Part shown: positions 40,215 to 49,535 of the stretch, piece by piece
Layout of the letters: every line of letters starts with the position of its first letter
How positions within the stretch are numbered: position 1 is the stretch's first letter
Source: CADEDH01 sp041394285
GTDB taxonomy: Bacteria; Actinomycetota; Acidimicrobiia; Acidimicrobiales; SZUA-35
Reading direction: 5' to 3'
Length of the DNA: 64,000 nucleotides
NCBI GenBank assembly: GCA_041394285.1
Contig: JAWKIL010000004.1
Span: 248,001-312,000 of the forward strand
Notes under the pieces: model-generated
Database searches by the model: none
The model's input: the letters and a program-made list of their open reading frames with translations, nothing else
Told to the model about the DNA's origin: nothing
Program-made: the position numbers and the translations under genes

Positions 40215-43121
40215 ATGAGGGCCGATCCGCAGGACCACGCAGCGGGCGGCGGAGCCACTCCGCTGGCGCTGGCGCCCCGGCCGGTGCCGCTGACCCCGTT
40301 CATCGGCCGGGCGGCCGAACGGCAGGCCCTGGCCCTCGCCGTCCGATCCCACCGCCTGGTCACCGCCACCGGGCCGGGCGGGGTGGGCAAGACCCGCTTG
40401 TGCCTGGCCGTGGCCGACGACCTGGCCGTCGCCGTGCCCGACGGGGCCCAGCACGTCGCCGACGGCATCGCCTTCGTCGATCTCGTGGCCGTCACCGACG
40501 ACACGAGGGTGGTGCACGCCATCGCCGACGCCGTCGGCGCCCCCGAGCAGGCCGGGCTCACCCGTCGCCAGTCACTGGCCGCCACGCTGCAGCACCGGCA
40601 CTGCCTGGTGATCGTGGACAACTGCGAGCACGTGCTGGTCGGGGTCCGGGGTGCCATCGACGATCTGCTGGCCGACTGCCCGACGGTCCGCATCCTGGCC
40701 ACCAGCCGCACCCGCCTCCTCCTGGCGGGCGAGACCGTGTTCCCGCTGCCGGGGCTGTCGATCGAAGCGGGCGACGCCGAGGCCCTGTTCGCCGCCCGGC
40801 TGGCGGCCAGCGGGGCGACCGAACCGCTGTCGGAGGCCGACGGCGAGACGGTGCGCACGATCTGCCGCCGGCTCGACGGCATGGCCCTGGCCATCGAGCT
40901 GGCCGCGGCCCGGGTGCCGAGCTTCGGCCTCGACGGGTTGCGCCTGGCCCTCGACCAGAGCCACGACCTCCTGGCCTACGGCCACCGCACCGGCGACCGT
41001 CACGGGTCGCTGCGGGCCGCCATCGACTGGAGCTACCGCCTGCTGACGGCCGAGGAACAGGACGTGCTGCGGTTGGTGACCGTGTTCGCCGCCCCCTTCG
41101 CCCTCGACGCCGCCACCGACGTCACCGGCCGCCAACCGGGGCCGTTGCTCGACACCCTCAGCCGCCTCGTCGACTGGAGCCTGGTGACACTGCAGCCTGG
41201 TCGGCCGTCGCGCTACCGGGTGCTGGAGACGATCCGGCAGCACGCCATGGAGCGGTCGGCCGAGCTGGGTGAGCTCGACGACCTCCACGATCGGCACCGG
41301 CGGTGGTGCCGGGCCGAGTTGCGCCACCTGTTGGCCCGGGCCCCCGGCGACGATGCGTGGTGCGCCGAGGTGGACCGCCAGCTCGACGAGGCCCGGGCCG
41401 CCCTGCGCCTCGTGTCGGCCCGGACCGAAGGCGGGACCCGAACCGGGGGCGAGACCGAGACCGGGGGCGAGACCGGGGCCGGGGGCGACATCCGGGCCGA
41501 GGCGGGGACGCTGGCTCAGATGATCGCCGACGTGGCCTTCCTGCGGGGTCGCCCCGGCGAGGCCCAGCTGCGGTACGGGCAGGCCGCCGGCCTGGCCGCC
41601 ACCGCGGCCGAACGCCACCGGGGGCTGTACCGGGCGGCCCGGGCCGCCCTCATTCGCTACGTCGGCGACGAGGCCGTCGACCTGGCCGGGCAGGCAGCCG
41701 AGGTGGCGCTGGCGTCGGGCGACCGTGAGTCGGCCGGCCGCTACGTGGCCGAGCTGGTCGCCTGGCGCCATCGTCACGTGGGCACGATGACGACCCCGCT
41801 CTCGGGCGAGGAGACCGAGGCGCTGTTGGCTCGGGCCCTCCGTCTGGGTCAGGACTCGCCCACCGTAGGCGCCGCCGTGCTGGTTGCCGTCGTCTGCCGC
41901 AACGACGTGGTGCGGGACAGTGGCGAGGCCGACCAGGCCGTGGCCGCCGCCCGCGCCACCGGCGACAGGCTCCTCGTCGACGCCGCCCTCGACCAGTTGT
42001 GCGGCTACCAGCTGGAGCAGGCCGACCTGGCCGCCGCCGCCGACACGGTGCAGCAGCGTCTGGCCGCTCTGGCCGCCATCCCGGTCGACGTCACCAGCGC
42101 CATGGACCACGCCGACGCCCGGCTGATGGCGGCCCACGTCGACCTGGCCGCCGGCCGGCTGCCCGCCGCCCGCCGCCACGCCGACGCCCTCGCCGCGCTG
42201 CCCTTCCTGCGGGAGGAGCCGCACGTGGGCCTGGCCCGGCGCCTCGAGGTCGACGCCCTGGCCGGCGCCTTCGACGATGTGATCGAGGTGTCCGAGCGGT
42301 TCCACGCCGGTTGGGTGCGGGCCGGCCGGCCCCGGGTGAACAATCTGGGGCCGGCGGTCTACGCCGTGGCCATGGTGCACGGCATGCGGCGCGACGCCAC
42401 CGCCCGGCGCCGCTGGGTGGAGCTGGCCGGCCAGGTGCTGCGTACCCCCGAGACGATTCAAGGGGCCACGGCCGTGTGGCCCGTCGCCCTCGATGCCCTG
42501 CTCGACCTCGACCTCGGCGCTCCCGATCGGGCGCTGGCCCGCTTCGCCCACGAACCCGACGCCGTACCGTCCGAGAGCCGGTGGCACCAGCAGCTGTGGC
42601 TGCCCTGGTACGCCGGGGCGTGGGCCGAGGCGTCGACCCTCACCGGGGCGCCGGCGCTCGACGACCGCCTGGCCCGGGCGGAGGCCGTGGCCCGGGGCAA
42701 CGAGGTCGTGGGGCTCGTCATCGAGCGGGCCCGGTTGGTGGCCGGCGGTGGGACGGCGTCGGGGCCGGCGATGCGGGTTGTGGCCGACCGGTTCGCCGCT
42801 CTGGCCTGTCCCTACCAGGCGGGCCGCACCCTGGTGCTGGCCCGGGAGGCGCCGCCTGGCACCCCGGCCTCGACCCCCGGCTCGGCGGCGGTACCGGCCG
42901 CTCTGGCATCGCTCAGCGGCCGCGAGCGCGAAGTGCTGGCCCTGGTGGCGGCCGGGCGCTCGAACCCGCAGATCGCCGAGGCGCTCTACATCAGCCGAAA
43001 GACGGCCGAGCACCACGTGTCGAACATCCTCACCAAGCTCGGCGTGGCCACCCGGGCCGAGGCGGCGGCCCTCGCCGGCCGGGCCGGGCTCGACAGCGAC
43101 GGCCCGCACTCCGGCGGCTGA
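40215..43121 (+). CDS. Large ATP-binding LuxR-family regulator
   Basis: A 968-residue regulator. An N-terminal NTPase has Walker A TGPGGVGKTR (about 52-61), Walker B LVIVDNCEHV and sensor ILATSRTRLLL, as in AfsR/LAL-type STAND proteins. A winged-helix region (DWSYRLLTAEEQDVL, RYRVLETIRQHAMERS) and a long alpha-helical, TPR-like section follow. The C-terminus is a LuxR-type HTH (LSGREREVLALVAAGRSNPQIAEAL, quoted part: GREREVLALVAAGRSNPQ; then SRKTAEHHVSNILTKLGV). A Thr/Glu/Gly-rich repeat insert at about 405-425 separates head and helical part. Such proteins sense ligands through the repeat domain and activate transcription using ATP state. Target genes are unknown. Confidence 0.88.
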   Translation: MRADPQDHAAGGGATPLALAPRPVPLTPFIGRAAERQALALAVRSHRLVTATGPGGVGKTRLCLAVADDLAVAVPDGAQHVADGIAFVDLVAVTDDTRVVHAIADAVGAPEQAGLTRRQSLAATLQHRHCLVIVDNCEHVLVGVRGAIDDLLADCPTVRILATSRTRLLLAGETVFPLPGLSIEAGDAEALFAARLAASGATEPLSEADGETVRTICRRLDGMALAIELAAARVPSFGLDGLRLALDQSHDLLAYGHRTGDRHGSLRAAIDWSYRLLTAEEQDVLRLVTVFAAPFALDAATDVTGRQPGPLLDTLSRLVDWSLVTLQPGRPSRYRVLETIRQHAMERSAELGELDDLHDRHRRWCRAELRHLLARAPGDDAWCAEVDRQLDEARAALRLVSARTEGGTRTGGETETGGETGAGGDIRAEAGTLAQMIADVAFLRGRPGEAQLRYGQAAGLAATAAERHRGLYRAARAALIRYVGDEAVDLAGQAAEVALASGDRESAGRYVAELVAWRHRHVGTMTTPLSGEETEALLARALRLGQDSPTVGAAVLVAVVCRNDVVRDSGEADQAVAAARATGDRLLVDAALDQLCGYQLEQADLAAAADTVQQRLAALAAIPVDVTSAMDHADARLMAAHVDLAAGRLPAARRHADALAALPFLREEPHVGLARRLEVDALAGAFDDVIEVSERFHAGWVRAGRPRVNNLGPAVYAVAMVHGMRRDATARRRWVELAGQVLRTPETIQGATAVWPVALDALLDLDLGAPDRALARFAHEPDAVPSESRWHQQLWLPWYAGAWAEASTLTGAPALDDRLARAEAVARGNEVVGLVIERARLVAGGGTASGPAMRVVADRFAALACPYQAGRTLVLAREAPPGTPASTPGSAAVPAALASLSGREREVLALVAAGRSNPQIAEALYISRKTAEHHVSNILTKLGVATRAEAAALAGRAGLDSDGPHSGG

Positions 43122-43205
43122 GCAGCAGTCGGAAAAACCTTCGGTCGCCGCCCCCGGAGCCTGCTCCGCTTTCGGGTCGAGCGCCGGGCCCGGTACCGGG
43201 GCCGC

Positions 43206-44135
43206 TCAGTCCCCGGCGCTACAGGCCCGGAGCAGGGCGGTGACCAGGTCGTTGGTGGGGGTGGGGATGCCGTGGCGGCGGCCGAGCCGGGACACCACGG
43301 CGTTGCGGGCGTCCCACTCGAGCGGTCGACCGTCGCGCCGGTCGGCGGCGATCGAGCTGAGGTGGCCGGGGGCCCGGCCTCCGATCTTCTCCAGCATGCG
43401 CTCGGCGGCGTCGGGGGCGAAATCGGCCCCCTCGGCCCGGCCCACCGCCGCCACCTCCTCGGCCAGCACCAGGGCGGCAGCCTGCACGTCGCCCCGGCCC
43501 ATCACCGAGATGTCGCGGATCGTGAGGGCCCCGATGGCACCGACCACGGCGTTGATCAACAGCTTGTTCCAGGCTGCGGTCACGAAGTCGTCGATGGGCG
43601 TGAACCGGAGCGACGAGCCCTCGGCCACGGCGGCCACGGCCCGGCCGGCCTCGTTGTCGGGCACGACGAAGTTGGCCGGGCTGGCCTGGCGGATCTGGTC
43701 CGGGGCCACCCGGTCGGCGGCGAGTTGCACCACGACCGGGATCACGGTGGCCCGGGGGGCGAGCGGTTGCACCCGTTCCACCTGGTCGATCCCGTTCTGG
43801 CACACGGCCACCACGGTGCCGGCCCGGCACAGGCGCTCCAGCCAGGGACGGGCCGCCTCGCTCTGGTAGGCCTTGGTGGCCAGCAGCACCACGTCGGCGG
43901 CGGCGGCGGCCCCGGCCAGATCGTCGGGATGGGACACGAAACGTGGGTTGGCCACCACCTCCGAGCCGTCGGCCCGGCGGACCACGAGCCGGTTGATCGG
44001 CGTACCTCCGGCCGACGGGGGCCGCAGGCACACCGTCACCTCGTGGCGGGTCTCGGCCGCCAGGAGGGCGGCCACCACACCGCCGATGGCGCCGGCCCCG
44101 ATCACGGCCACGTGCTGGCTGGGAGCCGAGGTCAC
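43206..44135 (-). CDS. Ketopantoate reductase-family oxidoreductase
   Basis: A 309-residue 2-dehydropantoate reductase (ApbA/PanE)-like protein. The NADP site is VAVIGAGAIGGVVAALL, ATKAYQSEAA and QNGIDQVE follow, and the helical C-terminal domain contains the catalytic-type lysine in AAWNKLLINAVVGAIGALT. The family reduces 2-keto acids; relatives outside pantothenate synthesis are common, and no other pan gene is here. GTG 44135 overlaps the amidohydrolase stop as GTGA, so the two are coupled and probably act in one pathway. Confidence 0.85.
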   Translation of the reverse strand: MTSAPSQHVAVIGAGAIGGVVAALLAAETRHEVTVCLRPPSAGGTPINRLVVRRADGSEVVANPRFVSHPDDLAGAAAAADVVLLATKAYQSEAARPWLERLCRAGTVVAVCQNGIDQVERVQPLAPRATVIPVVVQLAADRVAPDQIRQASPANFVVPDNEAGRAVAAVAEGSSLRFTPIDDFVTAAWNKLLINAVVGAIGALTIRDISVMGRGDVQAAALVLAEEVAAVGRAEGADFAPDAAERMLEKIGGRAPGHLSSIAADRRDGRPLEWDARNAVVSRLGRRHGIPTPTNDLVTALLRACSAGD

Positions 44136-45133
44136 GAGATGCGGTACGCCCGCTTGGCTGCACCCCGGAACAGGTCGGCCTTCTCGCTGGCGCTGTAGCC
44201 GGCCGCCGTCTTCTTGAAGGCGTTCCACAGCACCACGTAGGAGCAGCCCCGCCGGTCCACCGGGAAGTTCGACTCGAACATGCAGCGGGCCGGGCCGAAG
44301 GCGTCGATGCAGAACCGCATCTCGTCGCCCCAGGCCGCCACCAGCTCATCGGAGGTGGGGGCCGTGGGCTCCTTGTGCCAGGCCAGGCCGTAGAGGGCCA
44401 TGCCGATCCCGCCCACCTTGAGGAAGACGTTGGGGCAGGTGGCGATGTCGGCCATGACCGGACGCCACCAGGCCAGGATCTCGTCGCGCCGGCCGGCGTA
44501 GGGGCCGATGCCGATGGGGCCGCCCAGGTGGTCGAGCACGATGGTCGACTCGGGATAGGCCCGGGCCAGGTCGGCCAGCTCGGGGAGCTGGGGGTGGTAC
44601 ATCCAGGCGTCGTAGGTGAGGCCGAGGTCCCGGGTGAGGATCTCGAAGCCCCGGCGGAACTCGGCCGTGCCCATGTCACCCTGCTCGGGGTGCATGTGGG
44701 AGTTGCCCACGTCGGGCGAGGCGTCCCACGAGGTGGCGTGGCGGATGCCGGCGAACAGGCCGCCGCCCGCCTCCACCTCGGCTTCCAGCACCGGGCGCAC
44801 CCCGTCGCCCAGCTTGAGGTCGGCGCAGCCCACGATGGCGGCGATGCGGGCGCCGGGGGTGGCGGCCGATTGGGCCGCCTGGTCGGCGGCGAAGCGCACC
44901 TCGCCCACCGGGGCCATCTCCTTGGGGCCGTCGGTGTCGTAGCCCGACATGCAGTCGACGTAGACAGTCTCCACCACGTTGTGGCCGGCGCCCGTCTCGG
45001 CCTTCAGCTCCTCCACCAGGAAGCGCTCCTTGGGGTGGTCCCACAGGTGGTGGTGGGGATCGCAGATCTCCAGCTCCGGTTCCAGAGCCTCTTCGACGGT
45101 CGTGGCCAGCCAGGCGGCGCGCGTGGGATCCAT
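44132..45133 (-). CDS. Amidohydrolase family 2 (TIM-barrel) protein
   Basis: A 333-residue amidohydrolase-2 protein. DPHHHLWDHP near residue 26 is the metal-binding motif typical of the group of lactonases and decarboxylases; GIRHATSWD, VLDHLGGPIG and FESNFPVDRR are further family landmarks. Members hydrolyse lactones such as 2-pyrone-4,6-dicarboxylate or decarboxylate aromatic acids. Start ATG 45133 is supported by a TAGCTT hexamer 8 bases upstream. Translation continues into the ketopantoate-reductase-like gene. Confidence 0.88.
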   Translation of the reverse strand: MDPTRAAWLATTVEEALEPELEICDPHHHLWDHPKERFLVEELKAETGAGHNVVETVYVDCMSGYDTDGPKEMAPVGEVRFAADQAAQSAATPGARIAAIVGCADLKLGDGVRPVLEAEVEAGGGLFAGIRHATSWDASPDVGNSHMHPEQGDMGTAEFRRGFEILTRDLGLTYDAWMYHPQLPELADLARAYPESTIVLDHLGGPIGIGPYAGRRDEILAWWRPVMADIATCPNVFLKVGGIGMALYGLAWHKEPTAPTSDELVAAWGDEMRFCIDAFGPARCMFESNFPVDRRGCSYVVLWNAFKKTAAGYSASEKADLFRGAAKRAYRIS

Positions 45134-45141
45134 GGCCCCGC

Positions 45142-45147
45142 AAGCTA
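45142..45147 (-). promoter_or_regulatory. Leaderless -10 hexamer TAGCTT for the amidohydrolase gene
   Basis: TAGCTT on the minus strand ends 8 bases before ATG 45133. Confidence 0.5.
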
Positions 45148-45192
45148 CCCCGCCCTGGCGCCCGGCGCCTGTTCCGCTCACCGGGCGGCCAC

Positions 45193-46128
45193 TCACCCGC
45201 CGCCCGGCCTGCGGGCGCCCAGCACCTCCTGCACCTCCCCCACGAAGGCGGCCGGGCGGTGGACCACCTCGGCCCAGCCGAAGCGCAGCGTCACCCAACC
45301 GTGGCTGGTGGCGAGCCGGTCCCGCCGGCGGTCGTCGCCCTGGACCTGGGCGGTGGCGTGCCACCGGCGCCCGTCGAGCTCCACCACCACCCGCTCGACC
45401 GGCCAGGCCAGGTCCACCACGCCCCGCACCCCGTCGTACCACGGGGGCCGGTACTGGGCCCGCCAGCCCCCGATGCCGGCCCCCCGCAGCAACTGCAACC
45501 CCCGCCGCTCCAGCTCAGAGCCGGGCAGCGGCTCGGCGTCGAGCAGCTCGTGGTCGAGGGCCCGGATCACCTGCGAGCCGCTGCGCCCCCGCCGGCACCA
45601 GGCACCGGCGCAGGCCTGCAGCTCGCCCACCGACACCCGGTCCTCGGTGATCGCCAGCTCCACCGCGTGCCGCAGCCGGCTCCGCGCCACCACCGCCCCC
45701 AGGTCGCAGATCGTGCGCGCCAACGTCGTCACCCGCACCCCCTCCACCACCGTCACGTCCTCCCCCGGCAGCCAGCGGGTTGTCCGCACTCGAACGCCGG
45801 GCAACTGGCGGCGCGAGCGATGGTTCATGGCCACCAACAGCTCCTGATGGTGTGCCGGAGCCAGCACCGGGAGCCGGTGACGGAGGCCGGCCGTCCGGTG
45901 CGACACCGCAGCCGATGGCAGGGCGGCCAGGGCGGCGTGCAGGCATGCCGCCGGCGTGAGCTCACCCACCACGTAGACCCCGGCGGAGACCGGAGTAAGG
46001 AGACCGCCGTAGCGGGATCGGACGTCGTGGCGGGCCACGCCGGCCTCGGTGAGCTGGCGGAAGGTGACGACCATGCCCTGGCGGGAAGCCAGAGACACGA
46101 CCAAGGCGTCGATCGCACGACGATTCAT
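45193..46128 (-). CDS. DUF559/AbiEi-type endonuclease-like protein
   Basis: A 311-residue protein. The N-terminal part resembles AbiEi-type winged helices (QGMVVTFRQLTEAGVARHDV, GVYVVGELTP). The C-terminal part is a DUF559, Vsr-like PD-(D/E)XK fold: GSELERRGLQLLRGAG, VVDLAWPVERVVVELDGRRWH and the late GWVTLRFGWAEV. Such proteins are common in actinobacteria; a nuclease role is inferred and the target is unknown. ATG 46128 is used because GGGAGA lies in place; ATG 46194 in frame is also possible. No partner toxin or restriction genes lie next to it. Confidence 0.75.
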   Translation of the reverse strand: MNRRAIDALVVSLASRQGMVVTFRQLTEAGVARHDVRSRYGGLLTPVSAGVYVVGELTPAACLHAALAALPSAAVSHRTAGLRHRLPVLAPAHHQELLVAMNHRSRRQLPGVRVRTTRWLPGEDVTVVEGVRVTTLARTICDLGAVVARSRLRHAVELAITEDRVSVGELQACAGAWCRRGRSGSQVIRALDHELLDAEPLPGSELERRGLQLLRGAGIGGWRAQYRPPWYDGVRGVVDLAWPVERVVVELDGRRWHATAQVQGDDRRRDRLATSHGWVTLRFGWAEVVHRPAAFVGEVQEVLGARRPGGG

Positions 46129-46247
46129 GCGGGTCTCCCACATGTCGGAAGCAGCCGGCACGCTGATCGTGCGAGGCGAGACCAGCGCATTCATGGTCCG
46201 CGGAGGCGGACGGTAGCCACGTCTGCCTCGAATCCCACCTCCGCCGT

Positions 46248-46318
46248 TGACCAAAACGCGTCACCCAACCGAACTGCGCCGCGCGTTGGCGTACCCGTGA
46301 CCAAAACTCCGCGCAGTT
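46248..46318. promoter_or_regulatory. Direct and inverted repeats between divergent genes
   Basis: TGACCAAAAC occurs at 46248-46257 and 46298-46307, and AACTGCGC (46272-46279) pairs with GCGCAGTT (46311-46318). They lie between the divergent DUF559-type gene and the alcohol dehydrogenase and may be regulator sites. Confidence 0.4.
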
Positions 46319-46406
46319 GGGACGGGGGCCGGGGGGCGGGGGCGGGGGCCCGGCGCGGGCAGGCCGGCCGGGCAGGGGGCAACGTGCGCAGCGACCGGGG
46401 GTGCGA

Positions 46407-46412
46407 CAGACT
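46407..46412 (+). promoter_or_regulatory. Leaderless -10-like hexamer CAGACT
   Basis: CAGACT ends 6 bases before ATG 46419. Confidence 0.35.
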
Positions 46413-46418
46413 CGCGGC

Positions 46419-47513
46419 ATGAAAGCACGAGCAGCGGTGTTCCGCGAGATCGGTGGGCCCATCACGATCGAGACGATCGACGTCGACGATCCGGCCCCCA
46501 ACGAGGTGCGCCTGCGCACCTCGGCCTGTGGGGTGTGCCACAGCGACCTCCACTTCATGAAGGGGTCGATCGCCGGGCCCCTGCCCACCGTGCCCGGCCA
46601 CGAACCGGCCGGCATCGTGGAGGCCGTCGGGTCCAACGTCACCTCGGTCCAGCCCGGCGACCACGTGATCGCCTGCACCTCGATGTACTGCGGCACGTGC
46701 AAGCAGTGCCAGCTGGGCCGGCCTCATCTGTGCACCGACCGCCGCTTCTGCATGCGACCCAAGGGCGAGCCGCCCCGCCTCAGCCTCGACGGCATGCCGC
46801 TCAAGCAGTTCGCCGACCTGAGCGGCTTCGCCGAGGTCATGCTCGTCCACGAGCGGGCCGTGGTGAAGATCGCCGACGACCTCCCGCTCGACGTGGCCTC
46901 CCTCGTGGGCTGCGGCGTCACCACCGGGGTGGGCGCGGCGCTCAACACGGCCAAGGTGACCCCCGGCTCGTCGGTGGCCGTGTTCGGCTGCGGCGGCGTG
47001 GGCGCCTCGGTGATCCAGGGCGCCCGCCTGGCCGGAGCCCGCCAGATCATCGCCATCGACATCGTCCCGTCGAAGCTCGACACGGCCCGCCACTTCGGCG
47101 CCACCGACACGATCCAGCCCGGCGACGACGTCGACGTGGTGCGGGCGATCAAGAAGCTGAGCGGCGGCGGGGTCGACTTCGCCTTCGACGCCGTGGGCAA
47201 CGCCAACCTCACCGCCCAGTGCTTCTACGCCCTCGCCCCGCGGGGCCTGGCCGTGGTGGTGGGCGCCATCCCCCAGGGCCAGAAGCTGGAGCTGGAGCCG
47301 GGCCACTTCTACGTGGAGAAGATGATCACCGGCTCGATCATGGGCTCGAACCACTTCCATCTGGAGGCCCCCCAGTACCTGGAGCTGTACCGCCAGGGCC
47401 GGCTCGACCTCGACTCCATGATCAGCGCCCGGGTGACCCTCGACGAGGTCGACGACGCCCTGGCCGCCATGGAGGCGGGCGAGGTGACCCGCTCGGTCAT
47501 CATGTTCGACTGA
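46419..47513 (+). CDS. Zinc-dependent alcohol dehydrogenase (MDR family)
   Basis: A 364-residue dehydrogenase. Catalytic zinc motif CGVCHSDLH and GHEPAGIVEAVG, structural zinc cysteines CGTCKQCQLGRPHLC, and cofactor site VFGCGGVGASVIQGARLAGA are all present. It resembles the NAD(P)- or NDMA-type class III-like enzymes of actinobacteria. An aldehyde dehydrogenase gene follows 131 bases later, so alcohol to aldehyde to acid oxidation is a natural reading. The stop codon lies inside a 17-bp tandem duplication. Confidence 0.9.
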   Translation: MKARAAVFREIGGPITIETIDVDDPAPNEVRLRTSACGVCHSDLHFMKGSIAGPLPTVPGHEPAGIVEAVGSNVTSVQPGDHVIACTSMYCGTCKQCQLGRPHLCTDRRFCMRPKGEPPRLSLDGMPLKQFADLSGFAEVMLVHERAVVKIADDLPLDVASLVGCGVTTGVGAALNTAKVTPGSSVAVFGCGGVGASVIQGARLAGARQIIAIDIVPSKLDTARHFGATDTIQPGDDVDVVRAIKKLSGGGVDFAFDAVGNANLTAQCFYALAPRGLAVVVGAIPQGQKLELEPGHFYVEKMITGSIMGSNHFHLEAPQYLELYRQGRLDLDSMISARVTLDEVDDALAAMEAGEVTRSVIMFD

Positions 47514-47535
47514 GCTGCATGTTCGACTGAGCTGC
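47502..47535. repeat. 17-bp tandem duplication across the dehydrogenase stop codon
   Basis: ATGTTCGACTGAGCTGC occurs twice in a row (47502-47518 and 47519-47535). The first copy encodes MFD and the TGA stop. Confidence 0.8.
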
Positions 47536-47644
47536 AGGCTCGACCAGTCAGGGACGGGCAGAGGCTGAGCACTTCGACCCTGGGCCGGCGACGGCCCGGG
47601 GCGCACGATCACCGCGGGTGGGCCCCTACGAAAGGAGGCTCGCG

Positions 47645-49150
47645 ATGCGGACCAACCTGTTCATCAACGGCGAGTGGGTGGAGGCCGAGGGCGGTGCCAC
47701 CGCCCCGTCGTTCAACCCGGCCACCGGCGAGCAGATCGCCGAGGTGGCCATGGCCTCGGCGGCCGACGCCAAGCGGGCGGTCGCCGCCGCCCGGGAGGCG
47801 TTCGACAAGGGGCCCTGGCCCCGGATGAGCGGCCCGGAGCGGGCCGGCGTGCTGATGCGGGCGGCCGAGCTGCTCACGGAGCGCCAGCAGGCGATCGCCG
47901 TCACCGAGGTCCAGGACGGCGGCGGCACCATCCGCAAGGCGATGGGGGTCGATCTGCCGGCGGCCATCGGCTCCATCCAGTTCTTCGCCGGCTGCGCCGC
48001 CACGGTGCCCGACACCGAAGCCCACGGGGAGTCGCCCTTCCCACCGGCCCGGAGCGTGATCCGGCGGGAGCCCTACGGGGTGTGCGCCGGCATCGTCCCG
48101 TGGAACTTCCCGCTGGTGATGGCGAGCTGGAAGGTGGCCCCGGCCCTGGCCGCCGGCAACACCGTGGTGCTCAAGCCGGCCAGCTACACGTCGCTGTCGG
48201 CGGTGGAGCTGGTGCGGGCGTTGGCCGACGCCGGCCTCCCGCCGGGCGCCCTCAACCTGGTGACCGGCACCGGCGCCGTGGTCGGCGAGGAGCTGGCGGC
48301 CAACGACCAGGTCGACAAGATCGCCTTCACCGGCTCCACCGAGGTGGGCCGGCGGGTGATGCAGCTGGCCACCGGCAACCTGAAGAAGGTGACGCTGGAG
48401 CTGGGCGGCAAGTCGGCCGACATCGTGCTCCCGGACGCCGATCTCGATCTGGCCGCCGCCGGCGTGCTCTACGGCACGTTCCTCCACAACGGCCAGATGT
48501 GCGAGAGCGGCACCCGGGCCCTGGTCCACGCCGACGTCTACGACGAGTTCGTGGAGATGCTGGTGGACCGCACGGGCCGGCTCGTGCTGGGCGACCCCAT
48601 GGATCCCGCCACCGACCTCGGCCCGCTGGTGGCCCCGGCCCAGGTGGAGACGGTGGAGCGCTACGTGCGCCTCGGCCTCGACGAGGGAGCCCGGCTGCTG
48701 ACCGGCGGCGGCCGTCCCGAGAACCTGCCGGCCGGCCTCGAATCCCGCACCTTCTACCGGCCCACGATCTTCGAGACCGACAACTCGATGCGGATCGCCC
48801 GGGAGGAGATCTTCGGCCCGGTGCTGTGCGTGATCCGGGTGGAGAGCGACGAGCACGCCATCGCCGTGGCCAACGACTCCGACTACGGCCTGGGCGGCGG
48901 CGTGTGGAGCGCCGACCTGGACCGGGCCACCCGGGTGGCGGCCGCCCTGCGCACCGGCACCGTGTACATCAACGACTACCACGGCATCACCCCCACCCAG
49001 CCCTTCGGCGGCTACAAGCGGTCGGGCTTCGGGCGGGAGCTGTCGGAGCTCGGCTACAACGAGTACCGCCAGGTCAAGCACCTGTGGACGTCGACGGCCA
49101 CCGACCGGTCGGGCTACGGCCACCTGGCCCTGCTGTCGCCCGCCATCTGA
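47645..49150 (+). CDS. Aldehyde dehydrogenase
   Basis: A 501-residue NAD(P)-dependent aldehyde dehydrogenase. IVPWNFPLVMASWKVAPAL, FTGSTEVGRRVM, general base Glu in LELGGKSADIV and catalytic Cys in NGQMCESGTR are intact, as is EEIFGPVLCV. AAAGGAGG lies 7 bases before ATG 47645, choosing this start over the one nine codons upstream. It probably oxidises the aldehyde made by the alcohol dehydrogenase just upstream; the natural substrate is not known. Confidence 0.93.
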   Translation: MRTNLFINGEWVEAEGGATAPSFNPATGEQIAEVAMASAADAKRAVAAAREAFDKGPWPRMSGPERAGVLMRAAELLTERQQAIAVTEVQDGGGTIRKAMGVDLPAAIGSIQFFAGCAATVPDTEAHGESPFPPARSVIRREPYGVCAGIVPWNFPLVMASWKVAPALAAGNTVVLKPASYTSLSAVELVRALADAGLPPGALNLVTGTGAVVGEELAANDQVDKIAFTGSTEVGRRVMQLATGNLKKVTLELGGKSADIVLPDADLDLAAAGVLYGTFLHNGQMCESGTRALVHADVYDEFVEMLVDRTGRLVLGDPMDPATDLGPLVAPAQVETVERYVRLGLDEGARLLTGGGRPENLPAGLESRTFYRPTIFETDNSMRIAREEIFGPVLCVIRVESDEHAIAVANDSDYGLGGGVWSADLDRATRVAAALRTGTVYINDYHGITPTQPFGGYKRSGFGRELSELGYNEYRQVKHLWTSTATDRSGYGHLALLSPAI

Positions 49151-49169
49151 GTGTCCCTCCGGAACCGGC

Positions 49170-49516
49170 TCAGCCGACCGCCGGCCGTCCCGCTCCCAAC
49201 CGGGGGCGGACGGCGGCGGCCGACAGCGCCACCACCGCCACCAGGCCCCAGGCCAGCCCGGCCAGCAGGCGGAGGGTGCCCTGCACGTCGTCGGCGGCGT
49301 CGACCGACACGGCGGCCAGGATCAGGCCCCAGCCCAGGCGGCCTCGAAGACCACCACGCTGAGGTAGTAGATCGACGACAGCAGCAACGCCCCGTCGAGA
49401 TCGAAGCGGGCCCGGGTGAACAGCACGAACACCGGCATCCAGACATAGGCCTGGGTCAGCCCGGCGTGCACCGGGATCAGCCGCAGGTTGCGCTCCACGG
49501 CAGACCCGCCCGGCAC
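49170..49516 (-). pseudogene. MFS transporter remnant
   Basis: ATG 49516 opens a frame whose start reads NLRLIPVHAGLTQAYVWMPV and VVVFEAAW, the first segments of an MFS transporter. It stops after 64 residues, but a neighbouring frame continues WGLILAAVSVDAADD and AGLAWGLVAVVALSAAV and stops at 49170. Only the first and last membrane segments remain, so most of the gene has been lost. The same stretch would otherwise be an unexplained gap between the aldehyde dehydrogenase and the SDR gene. Confidence 0.55.
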
Positions 49517-49535
49517 CGCCCTCCGGTCCCGGGGA

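Noticed and set aside
45193..46128. Abortive-infection or restriction system around the DUF559/AbiEi-like protein
   Set aside because: The neighbours are metabolic genes; no AbiEii toxin, methyltransferase or helicase is present, so a defence system cannot be supported.
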